A stretch of 18,803 nucleotides of DNA from CAZFUY01 sp964522445 (GTDB taxonomy: Bacteria; Pseudomonadota; Gammaproteobacteria; SZUA-229), in contig CAZFUY010000058.1 of the NCBI GenBank assembly GCA_964522445.1, forward strand, positions 1 to 18,803, given 5' to 3'. Shown piece after piece: positions 14,585 through 18,803 of this stretch; the first letter of the stretch is position 1, and each line of letters opens with the position of its first letter. The notes under the pieces were generated by a model. That model did not search any database. It worked only from the letters and a program-made list of their open reading frames with translations, and was not told the origin of the DNA. The position numbers were made by a program, and so were the translations under genes.

Positions 14585-14989
14585 ATGTTAGGTTTAAGTG
14601 ATGAAAGACAGGTCATAATGACGCAAAAAATAATGCATAGTCTGGTTGAATGGGGCTTGTCAGCAGCCGAACAAGTTGCAGTCCTGGATTTACCTGAAGG
14701 AATAAGAACACGTAAATTACGTGCTTTTCATGAAAGTACCCCTTTTCCAGAAAGCCCGGATGTGGAATACCGTGTTGTGCGCTTACTGGGTATTATTGAT
14801 GCGCTGAGAACCTCGTATCCCAAGAATGAGCAGATGGGTAAGCGCTGGATGAAAACACCTCATCGCCGCTTTCAAAATAAAACACCTGTGCAGAAAATGC
14901 TGGATGATGGCTGTAATGGTGTAACCGCGGTGCTGGCTGAGCTAGATTGTACTTATGCATGGGATTTAAGTAATTCCAGTAAAAAATAG
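14585..14989 (+). CDS. MbcA/ParS/Xre-type antitoxin-like protein (DUF2384), no toxin
   Basis: A 134-residue cytoplasmic protein. The N-terminal half (about 12-70) is helical and resembles the Xre-like DNA-binding domain of this family. The C-terminal half matches the DUF2384 toxin-binding domain, with GKRWMKTPHRRFQNKTPVQKML at the place of the usual WLxxPN...G..P..LL motif. The start at 14585 is chosen over the GTG at 14555 because AGAGGAGA (14571-14578) fits. In toxin-antitoxin pairs a RES-domain toxin lies alongside; here the downstream gene is a sulfur permease 130 bp away and no toxin is present. It may be a solitary regulator, possibly binding the inverted repeats upstream. Family call is moderate, since the motif is divergent. 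Confidence 0.7.
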   Translation: MLGLSDERQVIMTQKIMHSLVEWGLSAAEQVAVLDLPEGIRTRKLRAFHESTPFPESPDVEYRVVRLLGIIDALRTSYPKNEQMGKRWMKTPHRRFQNKTPVQKMLDDGCNGVTAVLAELDCTYAWDLSNSSKK

Positions 14990-15119
14990 AGCCGTATTGC
15001 CTGCCAAAATCTTCCTGAGCATCTATACTTATCCCATAATTATAAAAGTTTATTTATTTGTCTGTGCTTTAAGGAACGATAAGGCGCTTTCAAAACCACA
15101 CTAATGCAGGTAATTAATA

Positions 15120-16328
15120 ATGGGTTTTGAAGTCACGACCAGCATACTCTTGCTGGCTTTCCTTGGTGGTATCGTAATGGGTGCTACGGCACATAAAGCT
15201 AATTTCTGTACCATGGGTTCAGTATCTGACTGGATTAATATGGGCAATACTGCGCGTTTGGGCGCATGGTTCTTCTCAATAGCAGTTGCCATACTGGGTG
15301 CATTGATACTGGAGCTGACATTGTCTGTTTCTTTAGATTCAACTATTCCGCCTTTTCGAACAGCAAATTTTGCATGGCTGAGATATCTGCTAGGTGGTTT
15401 AATGTTTGGCATAGGCATGACCCTGGCAGGTGGCTGTGGTAGCAAAACGCTAATCAATATTGGGGGCGGTAGTCTGCGTTCACTATTTGTTCTGTTTGTT
15501 GCGGGTGTTATGGCTTACTTGATGACTAAAACAGCATTTTATGAAGTTGTATTTTATAACTGGATTGAGGCTTCATCTATTAATCTGGCTGATCTGGGAA
15601 TTGAAAGTCAGTCATTGGTTGATATTGTAGCGGCACTACCAGGTCTTTCTCCTTCAACAGGTTTGCACTGGTTTATGGGGTTGCTACTGGCTACTGTCTT
15701 TTTATTTTTGGCTTTTCGTTCAAAACATTTCAGAAAGAACACGCAGTTAATAATAGCTGGTGGAATTATAGGTTTAGTTATAGTTGCTGGCTGGTATATT
15801 TCTGGTGGCCCATTAGGTCAGGAGGCAATAGAAATTGTTGAGTGGCTGGATGAGCGTCCACTGGGTGTGGGTGTTCAATCGTATACTTTTATTAATCCCA
15901 TGGGTGAAAGCCTGAATTTTTTAATGAATCCTGCTAATAGTTTATTAATAACTTATGGCATGATGGCGTTGTTAGGTGTAATTACGGGATCGTTGATCTA
16001 TGCTTTATTTTCTGGAACTTTTCGAATAACAAAATTTTCATCCAGTAATGAATTTATCAAACATCTTATTGGTGGTGTATTGATGGGCACGGGTGGTGTT
16101 CTGGCAATGGGCTGCACTATCGGTCAGGGTATAACAGGCGTGTCTTCACTCGCAGCAGGGTCGCTAATTGCGCTGGCCTCTATTATTTTTGGCAGTGCAA
16201 TTACAATTAAAGTGGGTTATTACAAAATGGCTTATGATGATGAGGCAACATTTGTGGCTTCACTATTAAGTTCACTTGTGGATTTTAAGATGTTGCCAGA
16301 GGCACTGAGAAAGCTTGAAGAGCCGTAA
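15120..16328 (+). CDS. YeeE/YedE family sulfur-compound permease
   Basis: A 402-residue integral membrane protein with hydrophobic segments along its whole length. It is a two-repeat YeeE/YedE (Sulf_transp) protein; characterised members (TsuA) take up thiosulfate. The three conserved cysteines that line the path in TsuA have counterparts: C30 (HKANFCTMG), C106 (LAGGCGSKT) and C332 (MGCTIGQG). Gly-rich repeat motifs appear in both halves. A loop of about 20 charged residues (EIVEWLDERPLGVG) lies near 240-255. The next gene in the same direction, 113 bp on, is tusA, the usual partner in TsuA-TsuB and YedE-TusA pairs. The substrate could also be sulfite, selenium or persulfide-derived sulfur. 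AGG lies 9 bases before the ATG. Confidence 0.9.
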   Translation: MGFEVTTSILLLAFLGGIVMGATAHKANFCTMGSVSDWINMGNTARLGAWFFSIAVAILGALILELTLSVSLDSTIPPFRTANFAWLRYLLGGLMFGIGMTLAGGCGSKTLINIGGGSLRSLFVLFVAGVMAYLMTKTAFYEVVFYNWIEASSINLADLGIESQSLVDIVAALPGLSPSTGLHWFMGLLLATVFLFLAFRSKHFRKNTQLIIAGGIIGLVIVAGWYISGGPLGQEAIEIVEWLDERPLGVGVQSYTFINPMGESLNFLMNPANSLLITYGMMALLGVITGSLIYALFSGTFRITKFSSSNEFIKHLIGGVLMGTGGVLAMGCTIGQGITGVSSLAAGSLIALASIIFGSAITIKVGYYKMAYDDEATFVASLLSSLVDFKMLPEALRKLEEP

Positions 16329-16441
16329 AATATAGTACCAAATTAATAAAGGGAAGCTCTATTTTTCTGAATTTTAGAATTAGTAGATGCACCCTGAATA
16401 TTTAATAAACTTATAAATTAATAAAGTAAGAGGAAATAAGT

Positions 16442-16672
16442 ATGTCTGAATTCCAACAAGAACTTGATGTAAGAAATGAAAGTTGTCCAATTCCTGTAAT
16501 GAAAACTAAAAAGACATTAAAAAAAATGTCAGCAGGCGAAGTGCTACATGTAATAGCAACTGATCCAGCGTCAGTTCAGGATATTGCTATTTTGCTGGAA
16601 GCAATGGATGATAAAATAATTGAAAGCAGTGAAGGTGGTGGTGAGTATCATTTTTATATTAAAAAAGGCTAA
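16442..16672 (+). CDS. tusA: TusA family sulfur carrier protein
   Basis: A 76-residue cytoplasmic TusA protein that carries sulfur as a persulfide on the cysteine of its CPxP motif (C15-P-I-P18). The lead LDVRNESCPIPVMKTKK and the closing beta strand EYHFYIKKG are typical and the length is normal. GAGGA precedes the ATG. It may receive sulfur entering through the upstream YeeE permease or from a rhodanese, and pass it to DsrE of the convergent dsrEFH genes. In Dsr-type sulfur oxidisers TusA-DsrEFH form a relay; in others TusA serves tRNA thiolation and molybdenum cofactor synthesis. The neighbourhood favours the first, without excluding the second. Confidence 0.95.
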   Translation: MSEFQQELDVRNESCPIPVMKTKKTLKKMSAGEVLHVIATDPASVQDIAILLEAMDDKIIESSEGGGEYHFYIKKG

Positions 16673-16684
16673 GCAATTATAAGA

Positions 16685-16725
16685 AAAAAGTTGTTGGCTT
16701 TGCATCGCAAGGCCAACAACTTTTT
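16685..16725. terminator. Bidirectional intrinsic terminator between tusA and dsrH
   Basis: A 19-bp stem (AAAAAGTTGTTGGC... paired with ...GCCAACAACTTTTT, one G-U wobble) closes a 3-base loop. A and T runs flank both sides, so it works in either direction. It starts 13 bases after the tusA stop, and the dsrH stop codon lies in its right edge. Confidence 0.92.
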
Positions 16726-17017
16726 AAAGCCATGCCTGAACCGGGTGTTCTTCAACAAGGTCAACAAATTTCTCATAATCTACAATCTCAATGCCATCAA
16801 TTAGAGAATTGATACCACGTGCCTTAAGGTCTGCCTGTAAAGCGTAAACCCTATTTGTTTTAAGAATGCTACTAACAGCATCAGATTTTTTTGAATTATT
16901 TATGGCGGCATAAACACCGTCTTCAAAAAGTAGAACCACATCATTATTGCTAATAAAGCGTATGCAATCCTGCAGTGTATTAGATTCAAATGGTGATTTA
17001 TTTATAGTATGTAACAT
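16724..17017 (-). CDS. dsrH: DsrH/TusB family sulfur relay protein
   Basis: A 97-residue subunit of the DsrEFH (TusBCD-type) hexamer in the cytoplasm. It begins LHTINKSPFESNTLQDC and continues with NDVVLLFEDGVYAA, the DsrH/TusB core. C18 matches the cysteine of DsrH in Dsr-type sulfur oxidisers (Cys20 in Allochromatium vinosum), a residue missing from E. coli TusB. This favours a sulfur-oxidation role over tRNA thiolation only. It follows dsrF by 13 bp with AAGGA before the ATG, the third gene of an operon. The stop codon falls in the shared terminator. Confidence 0.92.
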   Translation of the reverse strand: MLHTINKSPFESNTLQDCIRFISNNDVVLLFEDGVYAAINNSKKSDAVSSILKTNRVYALQADLKARGINSLIDGIEIVDYEKFVDLVEEHPVQAWL

Positions 17018-17030
17018 GATTTGTTTTTCC

Positions 17031-17429
17031 TTAAAATGACAGAACTGAATCTTGTTCGTGCATCATTTTTTTAAGTTCATCAGTTGAAAGTATTTTTGGA
17101 TACAGGGTTTCTTCTGTATCATCATCTTCACCCAGGGTGATAAGATTATCGGCAGATAAATTACGATCTTTTAATGACTGTTCATCAACATAAACATTTG
17201 TTACATCCCAATCAGCTAAAGTGCCGAGTGAAGCGCTAAACCCTTTTATACCAAGTTCTTTAGTGTCTTGCCCTTTTTTTACAGCAAAAACACCATCATC
17301 CAGAAATACTACGGAAAGATCCATATCAAAAGTTGCCATAATAAACATGACTTCAATGGCTTCATGTACATAAATACTGCCATGGGGCGCTTTACGAACA
17401 ATTAGCATAAGTTTATGAGAGTTAGGCAT
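17031..17429 (-). CDS. dsrF: DsrF/TusC family sulfur relay protein
   Basis: A 132-residue DsrF/TusC subunit. The pattern VRKAPHGSIYVHEAIEVMFIMATFD, with LSVVFLDDGVFAVKKGQDT following, is characteristic. The length and the acidic stretch EDDDTEETLYP near 100-110 match DsrF of sulfur oxidisers better than the shorter E. coli TusC of about 119 residues. The protein has no cysteine at all, so it is structural rather than a sulfur carrier, as expected. AGGAG precedes the ATG. It lies 26 bp after dsrE and 13 bp before dsrH. Confidence 0.92.
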   Translation of the reverse strand: MPNSHKLMLIVRKAPHGSIYVHEAIEVMFIMATFDMDLSVVFLDDGVFAVKKGQDTKELGIKGFSASLGTLADWDVTNVYVDEQSLKDRNLSADNLITLGEDDDTEETLYPKILSTDELKKMMHEQDSVLSF

Positions 17430-17455
17430 ATGTTACTCCTGTTTTTTTCTCAAAT

Positions 17456-17812
17456 TTAATCACCAAATGTAACCAGACGATCTGATTTTTGAATCATATT
17501 GGCCAATTGGCCAAGTCCAGAAATACGGGCATTAGGAATTAAGATATCATCTGTAATGCCTCGCCTTTTTCCTGCGGCTATGCACACAACCAGATCAATG
17601 CCCTGTTTGCCAAATTCAGTCCAGCGTTTAGCAATATGCCGGTCATCCTGAGGGGGGGTCATTAGCTTATTTAAATTATTCACGCCATCGTTATAAAAAA
17701 ATATGCCAGTTATTTCATGCCCTTTGTTAAGGGCTGCCTGAGTAAACTGGTAGGCGCTATCTGATGATTGATGGTTATATGGCCCTTCCAGAATCAAAAT
17801 GGTTAGCTTCAT
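17456..17812 (-). CDS. dsrE: DsrE/TusD family sulfurtransferase subunit
   Basis: A 118-residue DsrE/TusD protein, the active subunit of the DsrEFH complex. The N-terminal LTILILEGPYNHQSSDSAYQF and the GHEITGIFFYNDGV segment are typical. The single cysteine C77 (LVVCIAAGKRRGI) matches the sulfur-accepting Cys78 of A. vinosum DsrE and E. coli TusD, which exchanges sulfur with TusA. It is about ten residues shorter than usual, with the loss between the active loop and SGLGQLA. AGGG lies before the ATG. It is the first gene of the dsrE-dsrF-dsrH operon and diverges from parA. No dsrAB or dsrC is in the window. Confidence 0.93.
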   Translation of the reverse strand: MKLTILILEGPYNHQSSDSAYQFTQAALNKGHEITGIFFYNDGVNNLNKLMTPPQDDRHIAKRWTEFGKQGIDLVVCIAAGKRRGITDDILIPNARISGLGQLANMIQKSDRLVTFGD

Positions 17813-17956
17813 AGTTACCCTATAATTTGTAGCATAAGAGCAATAAGTATAGATTGTTTTTAATGAGTTTGTGTGTACTGAATCTATGTATTATTTGAGA
17901 TTAATATTTATATTATTAGAGAATAGAGCATTGTGAAAATACCAATAATAAGTAGC

Positions 17957-17962
17957 TATAAT
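17957..17962 (+). promoter_or_regulatory. Consensus -10 box before the ParA gene
   Basis: A perfect TATAAT lies 35 bases before the ATG. The nearest -35-like hexamer, TTGTGA at 17931-17936, is 20 bp away, longer than ideal, so the promoter call is tentative. Confidence 0.3.
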
Positions 17963-17997
17963 TATGATTAATACTTTTAGATAGATTTTAAATAGTC

Positions 17998-18654
17998 ATG
18001 CGGCGTATCGTTGTAATTAACACAAAAGGCGGCTGTGGTAAAACCACAATATCAATTAATCTTGCCAGCTTTTATGCGGCAAAGGGATTGAATACAGCCT
18101 TATTTGATTATGACCCACAGAGTTCCAGTATTCGCTGGCTAAAAATGCGTAAAGATGATGCTCCTGGTATATATGGTATTGATGCATATCAGGGGGCAGC
18201 TAAAGGAGTCACCATGAGCTGGCACTTACGCCTGCCACCAGAAACAGAGCGCTTAATCATTGATACGCCACCGGGACTAAAAGGCTCGGATCTTATTGAG
18301 CAAATTAAAGGTGCAGACTGTATTTTGATACCTGTTCTACCATCACCCGTCGATATTTATGCTACAGCAGATTTTATTCGTGATTTGCTACTGGAAGCAA
18401 AAGTGCGTATGAAAGATACCCGCTTAGCCATAGTTGCTAATCGAATAAAAAAGAATACTAAATCAATAGAATCTCTGGAACGGTTTTTAAGTTCTTTAAG
18501 TATTCCAGTGGTTGGCCGGTTACGTGATTCGCAAAATTATGTTCATGCGCAGGAAGAAGGTAAAGGAGTGCATGAGTTAACCAATCGGAATGCTTATCTG
18601 GATAAAATGCACTGGACTGCAATTTATGAATGGTTAGAGGAGATAGAAAGCTAA
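17998..18654 (+). CDS. ParA/MinD-type P-loop ATPase, stand-alone
   Basis: A 218-residue cytoplasmic ATPase. The deviant Walker A is KGGCGKTT (10-17) with signature lysine K10 and catalytic K15. Walker A' is DYDPQ (37-41) and Walker B is LIIDTPPG (86-93). The small size and lack of an N-terminal DNA-binding domain match type Ib ParA proteins and cargo-positioning relatives such as McdA and ParC. No ParB, parS or recognisable cargo gene is adjacent; upstream are the divergent dsr genes and downstream a convergent PEP-CTERM gene. It could place a chromosome region, a plasmid-derived element, or a protein body such as a carboxysome or sulfur globule; none is shown. No clear ribosome site precedes the ATG. 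Confidence 0.88.
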   Translation: MRRIVVINTKGGCGKTTISINLASFYAAKGLNTALFDYDPQSSSIRWLKMRKDDAPGIYGIDAYQGAAKGVTMSWHLRLPPETERLIIDTPPGLKGSDLIEQIKGADCILIPVLPSPVDIYATADFIRDLLLEAKVRMKDTRLAIVANRIKKNTKSIESLERFLSSLSIPVVGRLRDSQNYVHAQEEGKGVHELTNRNAYLDKMHWTAIYEWLEEIES

Positions 18655-18675
18655 TCAGGAAAAAATTTTAGATAT

Positions 18676-18707
18676 AAAAAAGACCTGCTGGCAGGCAGGT
18701 CTTTTTT
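18676..18707. terminator. Bidirectional intrinsic terminator between parA and the PEP-CTERM gene
   Basis: AAAAAAGACCTGC and GCAGGTCTTTTTT form a perfect 13-bp stem around TGGCAG. A and T runs on the two sides serve both converging genes. It begins 22 bases after the parA stop and 22 bases beyond the stop of the opposing gene. Confidence 0.92.
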
Positions 18708-18728
18708 ATTTCTAAATAGTGTTGTTAA

Positions 18729-18803
18729 TTATTTACGGCGACCAAATAATCCTAATGCGCCCAGGCCTGACAGGAATAACAGGAATGGTGCTGGTAGTGG
18801 GAC
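18729..18803 (-). CDS. VPLPA/PEP-CTERM sorting-signal protein, C-terminal end (partial)
   Basis: The minus strand is open from the window edge to a TAA at 18729-18731 and encodes the last 24 residues of a protein. They start with VPLPAP, continue with a hydrophobic span (LLFLSGLGALGLF), and end in GRRK. This is the tripartite PEP-CTERM signal in its VPLPA form: short motif, membrane span, basic end. Such proteins are cut and anchored or released by an exosortase, and are usually secreted, Ser/Thr-rich and linked to extracellular matrix. The body of the protein lies outside the window, so its function is unknown. No exosortase gene is in view. Confidence 0.85.
   Translation of the reverse strand, partial: VPLPAPFLLFLSGLGALGLFGRRK

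Noticed and set aside
15101..15457. Minus-strand open frame of 118 codons opposite the YeeE gene
   Set aside because: It is antisense to conserved YeeE coding sequence and has no recognisable domain.
16340..16426. Two copies of AAATTAATAAAG between the YeeE and tusA genes, 75 bp apart
   Set aside because: The 12-mers are A/T-only apart from one base and lie in very AT-rich spacer; no symmetry or promoter placement supports a function.
17895..17908. Possible second FNR box (TTGAG-ATTA-ATATT) between dsrE and parA
   Set aside because: The right half matches ATCAA poorly, so it is below what chance gives in AT-rich DNA.
1..18803. CRISPR array, IS element, tRNA or rRNA
   Set aside because: No regular spaced repeats, transposase, terminal inverted repeats or tRNA-like cloverleaf sequence were seen while reading both strands.

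Overview
This 18.8 kb window is AT-rich and comes from a bacterial chromosome. It is most likely from a sulfur-oxidising gammaproteobacterium. The evidence is a YheS-type ABC-F ATPase and Tex protein that read as gammaproteobacterial, a DsrE/DsrF/DsrH trio with the DsrE cysteine and a DsrH-type cysteine, a TusA and a YeeE/YedE sulfur permease. The end of a VPLPA/PEP-CTERM surface protein at the right edge suggests a free-living, envelope-rich or biofilm-forming cell. I cannot name a genus. No rRNA, tRNA, CRISPR array or insertion sequence is visible.

Layout. Positions 1-249 hold the 3' end of typA/bipA. Then come a REC plus degenerate-GGDEF regulator (327-1460), tex (1590-3881), the ABC-F gene yheS (3928-5829) and an HD-GYP protein with a decayed HPt-like N-terminus (5914-7086), all on the + strand. 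A rhodanese (7240-7674) is followed by an unlisted msrB remnant (7707-7877). Facing it is a membrane-anchored SGNH hydrolase (7897-8877, minus). Next are a DUF465 protein (9068-9274), a PH-like membrane protein and a bacteriohemerythrin (both minus), a small cysteine-rich membrane protein (10588-10818), and an orphan [NiFe]-hydrogenase maturation protease (11247-11717). That protease lies behind a near-perfect FNR/Anr box. A minus-strand pair follows: a class III adenylate cyclase with TM-HAMP architecture and a translationally coupled TPR-like lipoprotein (11838-14431). It diverges from a solo MbcA/ParS/Xre-type DUF2384 protein (14585-14989).

The right third is a sulfur-trafficking region. 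A YeeE/YedE permease and TusA on the + strand face dsrE-dsrF-dsrH on the minus strand across a 19-bp bidirectional terminator. A stand-alone ParA-type ATPase (17998-18654) and the PEP-CTERM gene end also converge on a shared terminator.

Working together (inference): YeeE could import thiosulfate or another sulfur species, and TusA and DsrEFH could relay persulfide sulfur to cytoplasmic oxidation or tRNA thiolation, with the rhodanese as a possible sulfur donor. Second-messenger control is dense: a likely c-di-GMP receptor (GGDEF lost, I-site kept), an HD-GYP phosphodiesterase, and a class IIIb-like adenylate cyclase. The hemerythrin, FNR box and hydrogenase protease point to life at changing oxygen levels.

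The strongest candidates for something undescribed are the degenerate GGDEF receptor, the small Cys/His-rich membrane protein next to the FNR-controlled protease, the perfect hairpin over the cyclase start, and the 28-bp palindrome before tex.
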